From positions 2,666,001 through 2,730,000 of the forward strand of contig OY725504.1 of assembly GCA_963281255.1 (NCBI GenBank): 64,000 bases of DNA, read 5' to 3'. The notes below the pieces were generated by a model, which worked only from the letters and a program-made list of their open reading frames with translations, made no database searches and was not told where the DNA came from. Shown here piece after piece: positions 29,101 to 41,100 of this stretch (its first letter is position 1; each line of letters begins with the position of its first letter). The translations under genes were made by a program, and so were the position numbers. The DNA is from Aphrocallistes beatrix (Eukaryota; Porifera; Hexactinellida; Sceptrulophora; Aphrocallistidae).

Positions 29101-32100
29101 TTAAGTAACAACTTTAAGTAACCTCCAGAGGTGGCTTAAATATGCGTTAGCTTCTAATTATCGACTTCTAATTTCTTTGAAGTATCAACACTTTGAGCAT
29201 TACTAAATTCAGGAGTATATAAGAATATATTGGTGTATTGTGATAGATATTTGCTGGGATTTTGAAAAAAAATCGTCAAAAAAAAGGCGTTTGGATTCCA
29301 GAAAAGGTGCTGTTTAACCGCATGCTATGATAGTGTAACTCAAGATAGTGTACACTGACCAGGGCCGGCGGAACTGGTCCGGCTTTGGCCGGACCAATTT
29401 TATGCCATTATGGCTTATTTTCATATGCAAATTGGCTTTTGGCCGGACCAACTTCCGCTTTGGCCGGACCAACTTCTGCTTTGGCCGGACCAATAAAAAG
29501 TTGCTTCCGCCGGGCCTGCTGACTGAACAAAAGTATTCGTACACCCCATAATTCCCCATACAAATAGTTATAATACTGATTTATTTAGCGAGTCAAGGTA
29601 TTTAATTGGTAAGAGATACGCTTAATTTAACTTCAAATTCGAATTCTCCATATTCGAATTACTCACTTATTAATCTTTCAACTTGTTTACATTCCCACAA
29701 GATTAAAACTTTTCAAACTGCGCCACCTCATACCACCAATGCCATCATATACAATGGTGATCCCTCGCGACATGTGGCATAGGAAAGCAAATGCTAAAAA
29801 TACTTAATCTTGAAGAAGAGTAACTAAGTTAAAAACTTATAAAGTGGGTAATTTGAATGTGGAGAATTCGAATTTGAAGTCAAATTAAGTGTATCTCTTA
29901 CCAATTAAATACATTGACTCGCTAAATAAATCAGTATTATAACTATTTGTATGGGGAATTATGGGGTGTACGAATACTTTTGTTCAGGAAGTGTATATAT
30001 AGGATGAAAACGCGTAAATGAAGTCATCCTGAAAATATAATATACTCTTTCTAAACATATGTTTAATATTACACAAGTTAAAGTTCACTGCTAATAAACT
30101 AATAAGGATGTATGTACTTTGATGGTCATGTTTATATATGCTGGTAAAACATTCTTAATGCCTATCCTACATGGTTAACGATTTTAGGCTAATCGTGTAT
30201 TAATCCATTCGGCTATTACCGCATCCTTGGTTAATTTACTGTGAGGCATTATTAGAGTAGGCTACGCATGGGTTTAAATCTCTCAAGGGGAACCCAAGAA
30301 CTCAAAACCACTTAAAAGGTTCATACTTCTCAAATTTCTCGGTTGACCCCTAAATCCAGGATATGGCACTGGACTATTATAACTGAATTCTATGGAACTA
30401 TGAGTTTTTGCTTCATGTATAAAAGCATTTTCCACTCTATGGGTGGTTTTTTATTACAATTTATTACTTAAATGGAAGTTCAGTTCAATATAAGGATTCC
30501 GTTCCATAAATACAATATTATATTATTGTGAACATTAATTCTCATTTCATTAAACTTACGCCGAAGGAATATTGCTGGGAGATAAATGCAAATCTACGTA
30601 GTTATGAATCGTTCTTCCTTTAAATTACGTTCGTTTAAGAAATGAAGAATTTGTGTATATAACATTGGGTGATTAGATATAGCAAATACATTTAAAATAT
30701 ACTAAATTTGGTTCCAATTTCGTTTTCTCCACATTCAAATCAAAAACTAATAGGTTTTCGACTGAATTATTCTCCCTCCAAGTTAAATTTTTCAGCATTT
30801 GCTACTTTAGCCACATGCCACACGTCATCACCACTCAATACGATTTTAGAAATCTATTACTTGAAGTAATTACATGAAACTTGTTTATCGTTCGTAACAG
30901 GTCCTGTAATAAACACATAAAAAGGTGAAAAGGTGATTACCGTTATAGACAGTTTTAGGGTCAGTAAGGGACTACAAACGGGTGGCTGCTGGCCGCGTTG
31001 AGCAGGTGACAGCTATACACAGGTTCAATATTATGGAATTTCGGACGGGACTGTTCATTGATGACCGCTATAGACAGGTGACCGTTATATAGAGTAGGCG
31101 TTATAGCAGGTTCGATTGTATATTGATGGTTATTGAGGCTTCAATGCGTGAATTAAATGTTTGTAGCCAATTATATATCGAATTATCAGCCTTAATTATA
31201 TTAGCAAATAATGAGATCATGATAATGATATACCGCCCGTCCGCATGCCCACTGAAGGTCTTATTAGAGCTGAAACAAGTTTACTATTAACGGTGGTATT
31301 ATTATATAAAAATATTTGAATAGTTTGCATAGGATTTTAATGAAGAAATCTATTTAATAGATTTCGATTTTGAGCTTGTTACAAATGAAATAAAAGATAT
31401 TGCTGATCTGTATTTGAAAATACACAAATTGAGTGCCTTCATTTTTCCTTAAATATGCATGTGGTCAATTGTTTTGATATTCGTGTGGAGTTTTTAACGA
31501 CATCAAAAGCATAGGCGGAATTATTTAGATGATGTGGCATAATTTTTGACAGCTGCAGAATATAATGGTTTCAATATCGATCATTCTAGAGAATGCGTGA
31601 CTGCTTATTATCGAGTTGACATATGTCACGAAATCACTTATATCAAGGTATGCATAAGCGTAAACAATTCCTTTGAAGTAAACTTATTTTTGAAAGCATG
31701 TCCCTCTCCTTATTCAATTTTATTACAAATACCGAAGGTTCCAAGCTTACTTTTCTCCACATGCTTGTGAATCTACCTTTACTATAAAATAAAAGCCCTT
31801 NNNNNNNNNNNNNNNNNNNNNNNNNNNNNNNNNNNNNNNNNNNNNNNNNNNNNNNNNNNNNNNNNNNNNNNNNNNNNNNNNNNNNNNNNNNNNNNNNNNN
31901 NNNNNNNNNNNNNNNNNNNNNNNNNNNNNNNNNNNNNNNNNNNNNNNNNNNNNNNNNNNNNNNNNNNNNNNNNNNNNNNNNNNNNNNNNNNNNNNNNNNN
32001 GTATCTTAAATCTGTGAAAAACAGGTGTGGAAAACCACATAACTCACATTCCACACATAGTTGAGGTAGGCCATCATGACCAATGGACTCTAAAAATACG

Positions 32101-35100
32101 ACTTCCTATTCAACAATAATACATCTCCCATGTCTAACTTGAGCGGATAACGGGATATCAATAATACACAATGGACCCAAGTTCCAGGACCAGAGATTGG
32201 ACGCCTAAAGCCCTTACTTAAAGGAGTCAATGATATATATATACAAGTATATTGGCTATGGCTTCACTAAACTCTGACCTCAGACGAAAATGTCGACACA
32301 TCAGAAATTATGACGTCATTGTCACCTTTTTAATAATTAGAAATTTCAGTTTTTCGACTATAACTCGGTCATTTCAGGTGTTAGAAGGCTGAAATTTACT
32401 ACAATGTGTATATTAATATATCTCAAATATAATACAACTCTCATCAAAAAATGATGACTCATCACTCTGTTATGAGATCATCATTACGTATCAAAATTTT
32501 ATAATTGACAAATTTTGTGATCTTTCGAGTATAGATGTCGATTATAATAGTAAGATAGACGTATTTAGAGATGTTATCTACCATATAATTTATCAATATG
32601 AACCTAGGCGCCTAGGTTCATATTGATTAATTATAACCCTAACCCTAAATGAAGACCACTCTATTCTACAAAAAATTAGATCCGCGGTAATGATGCACTA
32701 CTATACTATACTTCAAATGCTGTTTATCGTTACTTCGACATTTTCTGCATTTTAATAGCTATTCTCTTTTACAAAAGTTAAGTTTAAAGATATATACAAG
32801 ATAGGATACACTAAAATAACCATAAAGCTTGATAATTTCTTATCAGGGATCTGTTTATTAAAGATGAAATTATTAATAACCTACACTCACTACAATCATG
32901 TCCAATACATGTTCTGTACCAAGTTGTACAAGTAACTATAACCCAACTGACAGAACACCTGTATTCACGATGCCCACAGAAACCGGATGAATTGAGACAT
33001 GCTTGGCACGAGCCCTACACAGAGAGGATATAGAAGATCTAAAATTGCAACGTATGCTCCAAACACTTTAGAAAGGATGAAATCGAAACCACACACAGAG
33101 TGCCAAATGGATACGCTCAAATATCGATATACAGCTATTGTTGTTACGTAGGGAAAAGAAATCTTGGACTATAGTGGAATAAAAATGTAATTGGGATAAA
33201 TATCTAGACTCAATTAACATGATTTTGGGGTTGTAACCAATTAAGTTGTAACCTATAAGTTTGTGTGAAGTTCTGCCATACCACAGCTTCCTCCACTGCC
33301 CGGCACCAAGGCCCCCCACAGGCTCCAAACCTGGGGGGTGCTGCCCCCCAGGCTCCAGACCTGGGGGGACTGCCCCCGGGTACTCACACTTGGCGCCTAT
33401 GATATTCGCAAACTTGAATCGGATCTAAATGATAATTCTACTCCATCATCAGTACACACTACCTCGGAGGATATTCTAGTCAGGTCAAAATGGAAGCGAA
33501 TAGTCTCAACCCCAAAACAATTGCAAGAAATTGTTTTATTGCATTTTCCGCTGTATCATGTCTTAGGAGTAGCATACTGAAAGTTTACGGAAATCGGAAC
33601 ATCAGAATGTGATTTGGCACAACCCCGTCTTTGACCCGGGATTATAAAACTCGCCGGTTTTGAAAACTGAGATTTAACCTTTAAAATGATTGTGAATCAG
33701 TTTTTATTGTCATATTCGTGCTCAGCATTAAATTTCCGGCAATTTGATAGATATATTGACTATATTTAGAGCAAAAAATTTTGGGCCCTCCCTAGCAACA
33801 ACCTGGAATGTAAAATTCCGATTTCCAAATTTGGTTTAAACCATATCGAGTGACCCCTTGTTTTTCTCGGCTATACTTGCTGAGTACAAATTTCTTATTA
33901 TAAATATTCTAAACGTTAGTTTTTAAATATTATTGTTTGCGGCTGGTGGTATTCATGTATTTTTAATGGTAAACATACTAAATTTTTCTTTTGTCCCTTT
34001 AACTCCTATGAAATATAAGAAAGGAAAATTTAGGTGGCATAGATGGATAAATACTACATAGATGGATTGATATGTTCACATTTCAATTTCATCTTCGGTT
34101 TCATCATCCGTTTCAATTCCATCTTTCATATTGCCACAGTTGTCATCTTTGCATCGTCCGCATGCTTTGGAACAGTTGAATCCTTGTTTTCTGCTGCTAT
34201 ATCTGATACTACTACAGCCTGTGGAACAGTTACAGTGGATCATTTTCAGGAGTGCTTCGGGTGCAGGGTTACTGTCCAACATGACTGGGATTAGGCTGTT
34301 ATCTTGGCAGTTCCATCCCCATTCGGTGACCTCCATACCATCAGCCGTGCCCCATCCACAACATCACCTGGAAATAGAAACTCAGAGAGTGAAATTTCGT
34401 GGCGGAGGCTGTAGCTGGTAGTCTTTCGGGTGTAACGAAGCTTTTGGCTTCACTTACTTTCTTGCAGAGGATAGTGTATCTCAAGTCGCGAAGACTGTCC
34501 ACAGGTTTTGCATTGAACAACGCGATCATGAATTTATAACCAGTGCTTTCTATCACAACTGGGTCTTGGTTTGGTGCAGAAAACACCCTAGCATAGCTTT
34601 TAAAGATGGAATCATCTTTGAACTAGTACAGAGCAGACTTCTTTCCGAGCCCGAAAATGCTGGAAGTGGTGTCACACGCGGTGAATGCATGCAGAAAAAG
34701 CAGGCTGTGGCAGATTTCGTCCCAAGCACCTGCTTTATCACCTTGATGTCATACACTACGGTTGGTTTCCCTTTATCCGAGCGGAAGTATCTTCTTTGCA
34801 TTGTTGTTAGGCGTGTAGTGCAGCAACAGAACCAATAGATCCGTATCCTCGCCTATGAGAGTTGTTGTCTTGAAAGATGCCATTGATACTGCTGCCTTTA
34901 CAATGTCAACATAGGTATCCTTCTCAGGCTGTATTACATGGTACCCTCTTTCTCTCATGTTCAGAAATGAGACGGATGAGGGTCTGTTTGTTGGCTTGAT
35001 TGGAAAGGGAATCCTCCTTATTATTACAGCCTCCGCTACGAAATTTTACTCTCTGAGTTTCTATTTCCAGGTGATGTTGTGGATGGGCACGGCTGATGGT

Positions 35101-38100
35101 ATGGAGGTCACCGAATGGGATGGAACTGCCAAGATAACAGCCTAATCCCAGTCATGTTGGACAGTAACCCTGCACCCGAAGCACTCCTGAAAATGATCCA
35201 CTGTAACTGTTCCACAGGCTGTAATAGTATCAGATATAGCTGCAGAAAACAAGGATTCAACTGTTCCCAAGCATGCGGACGATGCAAAGATGACAACTGT
35301 GGCAATATGAAAGATGGAATTGAAACGGATGATGAAACCGAAGATGAAATTGAAATGTGAACATATCAATCCATCTATGTATTTATCCATCTATGCCACC
35401 AAAATTTTCCATTCTTATATTTCATAGGAGAAAAATTTAGAGTATGTTTACCATTAAAAATACATGAATACCACCAGCCGCAAACCATAATATTTTAAAA
35501 CTAACGTTTAGAATATTTATAATAAGAAATTTGTACTCAGCAAGCCGAGAAAACAAGGGGTCACTCGATATGGTTTACACCGAATTTGGAGATCGGAATT
35601 TTTTCCAGGTTGTTGCTAGGGAGGGCTCAAATTTTTTGCTCAAAATATAGTTAATACTATATATATCATTGCCGGAAATCTGATGCTCAGCACGAATATG
35701 ACAATAAATCATTTTAAAGGTTAAATCTCAGTTTTCAAAACCGGCGATTTTTATAGTCCGGGGTCAAAGACGGGGTTGTGCCAAATCACATTCTGATGTT
35801 CCGATTTCGGTAAACTTTTAGTATGTTACTCCTAAGACATGATACAACGGAAAATGCAATAAAACAATTTCTTGCAATTTTTTTGGGGTCATGCATCATA
35901 TTGACCTGACTAATTCCCACTAATTCTGATAATGCATCTCATATCACATTGCTGAAAGTCACATCCAACAGGTTATTGATAATATGTATCGTATGATTCT
36001 AAATCTGATGATGAATCGATTCCTTGTCTTGGGGTTTCTAGATTCCAATTTATTCTTTGCCCGCTTCAGAACAGTCTTGTCCCGAAAAACAGGCGAAGGT
36101 ATAACGTACTGACGCAGATTTTATCCCTCAAAACACATCTTATTTCCCTCATATCATACCATTATCTTCGGAGCATGTCTTGTATATCTCTTCCTCATTT
36201 CACATTACAAAAGTTATATTCATCATGACTTGAAAACGAGTTCTTCACGTTCCTTAAGCAAGCTACATTATATCTACTCCAAAATAAAGGCATGTCATTA
36301 TGCAAATGGATGAAATTCACGTGAAATCAGACATTTCTTACAAAGGAGGAAGATTGTTTGCTTCTAATCTCGAGCCGGATAATCCTACCAAGACTGTTTT
36401 CACTAGTCTATATTATATAAGAGATGGTTTTGTATCGTTCATCTACTTGAATGTGTTTCTGTAACTGCAAGTTACTCAACACTATCAAATCTTGTATTCA
36501 TGATGTGAATATTGTAGCACATTCGTTGAAATCATATTGACCGACAACTATCCTCTTAATGTAAAACTTTTTAAATTGTTCTCTTATAATTGAAAACTCG
36601 AGACGCGAGTACCATACCTTTGCGGTTCACACAGAAGTATTTTACTATCGCTGACTTTGTACACATTCTTAAAACAATTCGTAATAATTGGTTAAATCAT
36701 CAATGTGATAGTAAGCTATTTTCCTATCCTGATTTGAATTGTATTTCTATCAACCAATGCGCGTGTGAAGTTTGTATGCTATCTAATTCTGAGAGAGATA
36801 GCTTAGCTCAACTTGCTCTACGTTTGAGATCTAAATCTTGCTATTCCTTCCAATTTTGAAAGTCAGAATGTTAAATTAGTCCTGAAGGTTGTTCATTAAT
36901 CCACAATTGCTGCTTTAGCGATCCAGAATGAGACACGTTCTCCTGCATTTAAATCTATCACTTTTGATTTTATTGGGATTCTCCTATGTATCTCTCTGGA
37001 AGATACGGTATTCAATGTGTTAATATTCCCTGTGAACATATTCGCTTGAGTAACTCGATGTCTAAACCAATGACATTTAATGATGACCGCTTATCTTCCT
37101 GACTCGAAATGTCTACTGGCTTGAGGCTTGGCAGTCTCTGCCTGAGAAGGGTGTTAAATTAAGCAAGCAAACATTCACCAGTTTCAAACATGCATGCATC
37201 GTGTTACCACAGATGGCAAATTTTCTAACTGATATCTTTGACTTTTTATCCTTACTATTAAAACTCGATTAATGTGTATGTGTATATATAGTATATATAT
37301 ACAGTCGACTCCGCTTAATAGGGCCACAGTTTAATCGGGTCAGCAGCTTAATCGGGCCACTTTTGGCAGGACCGGAATAGCTCTCACACATAGAAGCTAA
37401 TACAAAATATTTTCGGTTAATAGGGTTCTCCGCTTAATCGGGCCAAAATGTCCTCTGACCGATGTGGCCCTATTAAGCGGAGTCGACTGTATATATATAT
37501 ATATATATGGAACGAATTGATTGAAGAAACTGCCGGGCGGAGAAAGCTGATTTTTGGCATGTGAGAGTCTTTTGTCTATGGCTTCACTAAGTTCTGAGCT
37601 CAGACGAAAATGTCGACTCATCATGGAATTATGACGTCATTGTCACCTTTTTTATAATCAGAAATTTCTGTTTTTCGACTATAACTCAGCCATTTTATGT
37701 GATAGAAGGCTGAAATTTTAATAGAACGTGTATATTAATATATCTCACATATGATCCAACTATTATTAAGAAATGATGACTCATCACTCTGTTATGACGT
37801 AATCATCACGCATCCAAAAAAATTAAAATTTTTCCAGTGATATCGATTATAACAGTAAAACAGACATATTTAGAGATGCTACCTCCCTTTTAATTAATCA
37901 ATGTGACCCCAGGCGCCCTTTGGGCGCCTGCGGCGGACACAAAGTGTCCGCCAGCCGCGCAGTGCAAGCAAGCGAAGCGCGCTTGTATCTATTAACATCT
38001 TTCCTACAGACCGTCCATTGGAACACCATTTTTGACTGTGCTGTATGATGTCTAGGGATAATTATCATGTTACATATCTTCAGATCTTAGAATCAGTGCA

Positions 38101-41100
38101 CCGTCTCAAAGTTTCCAATATCTTAAGCTTGTTTTCCAATTAGATAGTGTCTAGTACCTCTTTACAAGGGTTCATTCAATCATTTCGTCATCGAATAGCT
38201 TAGATTCTTGCAGTGAAGTCGACTTAGATCCATTCTTTAGTGCTGTTTCAGATCTATCCGCTATCAAATGTAGTTTCCAAGTGCTTCAGTCCTTAACGTT
38301 TATTGCTGTGTATTCAGCGCATCAATACATAAAACGTAGTCAACCATGTGGTATATGCCGAGACGTCTTAACTATTTAAAGATACCTACTTGTAGATGAA
38401 CCTGATGCTATATCTCATTCAAACTCTTAGAACTCTCCGATCGTGGTGGTTTGAAATACCCATTTGAGTTATCCTTAAGATCTTTATTTGTACAAAAAAT
38501 GATAGCGAACTAATGGAGATATTTGTTAGAGGTCCATCTAGGAAAATCATTGTCGATTTATCTATGAATGCATTATTAGACGCCCGTGATTGTCAATTAT
38601 GGAGAGAACAATGGTTCGTCTTGTGGTGTACGTTATTTCTTTATTCTTCAAAAGCTTATATTCGTAGCTGGGAATTGTTTTTTAGCAAATAAGGTTAATA
38701 AATACAAATCAGTTAATTTTCAAAGGTACCGAAAAGCGAAATTTAAAAGAATTTAATTAATTACTTTATTGTATGTCAACCTACTTGGGACCTCTAATTT
38801 ATTTATTGCGTGTTTATAGGATAGCCGAGTACGAGATGTAGTTATCGGGTGGTAAAAAGGATCTCTTACCTTCTGCTAAAACATTGCATTTGTAATATTC
38901 TAATGATAAGATTATGTAGTTTTGCTTATTATTAAATCAGTATATCTCAATTTAGTATGTTTATTTGATAAGGGATATAAAAACTGAATAATCATTGAAA
39001 TAGTTGTTTTAAAATATTTAGAATGTTTTAATGTGGGATTCTTCCAGAACATAGAACAACTCCATCTTTTCTTGAATATATTCATAACTGGTGGTTAATT
39101 TTTAATTCCAAAGAAGCATCACCCAGATATTGTAGGTTCAGCACTCGTTGCAAATGAAGGAAAACTGGAATTCGTGCGAGATTCAAGCAATTGTTTGGAA
39201 AATGGATGGAGTATAATACATTTTGATTATCTAAACTTTACGACACTAATTCAAACCAATCGAGCAATAGCTAATATGTGCTCAGATCCCTTATCAGATC
39301 AGATAAGTATTATTATATTCGAACTAGTCAATAACAAAGTGTAGAAATAAACTTCTCCCAATATCGTCAAATGTCAGGTGGCCGATTTATAGTAAGCCTG
39401 AGAGAAGTTTAGAAAAGGGAATCCGTGATCAAACTAAAATGTTTATTCAAATATGAACTTGAGGTTCCTACATGTATTAGATCTATTTTGGCAAAATGAT
39501 CATATATTTTCACTAGCAGTGACTGCGCTAGCACACAACTTTTGGTGACGCGCACCATAATTAAAGTGGGCACACCTTATTTGAAAAATATTGTTTTTTA
39601 AAATAGGTGTTGTACTTTTTTTGCATGCGTATTTTCCTTGGATATAACTGCCACAGTTTATTACTTTTGAGGAAATTAAATTGTGCTCCACCCACGCCGC
39701 CACATTTCACAAGATGAATAAATATTCAAATTCGACGGGGTACAGTTAACAATGTCAGTGTCAAAAAATCTTGTCAATGTGAATAAAACAAGAACTTAGA
39801 AATTACTTAATGTATGCACTAAGTTATCAGAATATAGGATTATTATGAACATCCAGTGATTTCACCCAGGACCCACTGGGGGCTTGACTTTGGCTTGACC
39901 AAGTAGGTGCATTAGAAACTCAAGAAAATTAAAATTCAGGCTGAGTTAATATTGTCCTGCTAAACAATTAAAGGTTGAAAATTGAATACATCATCTTCCG
40001 CACGAATATCCTATTCTAATCATGCCATTGATTTATTATTCGATTTTTTAAATCTATTTTCCATATCTGTTATTTTCCGCCAACCCTTCCTCTCCCAGGC
40101 TGGTTCCAACTCCAGCCTATTCTAACCCTCTCGTATATTCGAACCCGTAGGGCAGTAACTTAAAAAATAACAAGGAATATGTATATTGATTACTATACTG
40201 TGTCTTATTCAGTTATTCTGACCTCAAGTCGAAGTGGCTTCGCATCGTTGGGTTATATTATGCCACAATTTATATTGCTCCATTATTTCTTAAAGCTTGT
40301 TATGTCTACCAAATACAAGATGCAATATGTACAATGTACTACATCATCAATTTAAATAGAGTGTTCAGAATGATTAACACTACGAATTAGACTTTTGTCA
40401 TCTCGATAACAGTAAAACCTTCAATCTGGATGGTATTCGCCAGGGAATTATGGTTATTTTAGCTCAAGTAGTCTTTTCCAAATTGCGAGGGATTTCCATT
40501 ATTTCAGCAGTGTACTGTTGAAATAGGGTGTTTAAGACATACAGTCGACTCCGCTTAATTGGGCCACATCGGTCAGAAGACATTTTGCCCCGATTAAGCG
40601 AGAACCCTATTAACCTAAAATATTTTGTATTAGCTTCTATGTGTGAGAGCTATTCCGTTCCTGCCAAAGGTGGCATGATTAAGCGGTTGACCTGATTAAA
40701 CAGTGACCCTATTAAGCGGAGTTAACTGTATTTTTCATTTTAAATTCGAATTTTATAAATCCCGAAAAGGTATAACTTCTTATTTTTAAGGTGTTTTTTT
40801 TACATTTTGTGAAATTGCTACCGGGTAAGTAAAAAATAACACTTTCATTAACAAATATTAAAGTTGTACATTTTGATCAGAAAATATGCGGAAGCATAGC
40901 CAATTGATATAAGGCCTCACAGTAAGTAGCGAATTTTGGACTAGGGATGCGGTAGAAGATGGTTGAAATAATACATGAGCTGCCTTAAATCATTAACAAA
41001 GCACTATAGAGCCTAGGAATGTATTACCAGCATATACAAATGTGGTGTAAAAGTACCCACATCCATTGTTAAAATATAGATTAGTCACGATATGGTTGCG

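Larger units (their letters stand above)
27483..30376. repeat. Family E foldback element, second copy, carrying insertions
   Basis: Left arm from ATAGTCCAGGACCAC and right arm ending GCACTGGACTAT match the copy at 18456-20354 segment by segment. It is broken by inserts at 27948-28071, 28357-28812, 29353-29993 (itself carrying 29360-29518) and 30106-30270. The first copy supplies the empty sites. Confidence 0.82.
33477..35912. mobile_element. Family D hairpin element carrying a broken PIN-like/cysteine-rich gene
   Basis: A 2.4-kb element with inverted arms 33477 to about 34412 and about 35025 to 35912 (ends TAGTCAGGTCAAAAT and ATTGACCTGACTA). The 0.6-kb loop and left arm contain a degenerate gene on the minus strand, and the right arm holds an inverted copy of that gene's 3' end. 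The palindrome therefore arose by inverted duplication of one end of a coding transposon. Superfamily uncertain. Confidence 0.82.
36290..38640 (+). pseudogene. P-element/THAP9-like transposase relic
   Basis: Scattered frames in collinear order match P-type transposases as I recall them: [20 protein letters not shown] (36299, catalytic Asp region), [17 protein letters not shown] (36535), [19 protein letters not shown] (36650) and [20 protein letters not shown] (38433). A family H copy with its own nested MITE splits it at 37250-37990, and many stops and shifts are present. No terminal repeats found. It reads antisense to the G-alpha gene. Confidence 0.75.

Noticed and set aside
31747-32054. 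Minus-strand frames of 90-97 residues
   Set aside because: Created by reading through the N gap; most residues are undetermined.
32628-32650. Telomere-like ACCCTAACCCTAA
   Set aside because: Only two units inside a family H scrap; too short to mean a telomere or interstitial telomeric array.
34043-34294. Plus-strand frame as a membrane protein
   Set aside because: It is the antisense shadow of the cysteine-rich tail of the minus-strand pseudogene and recurs in the other hairpin arm.
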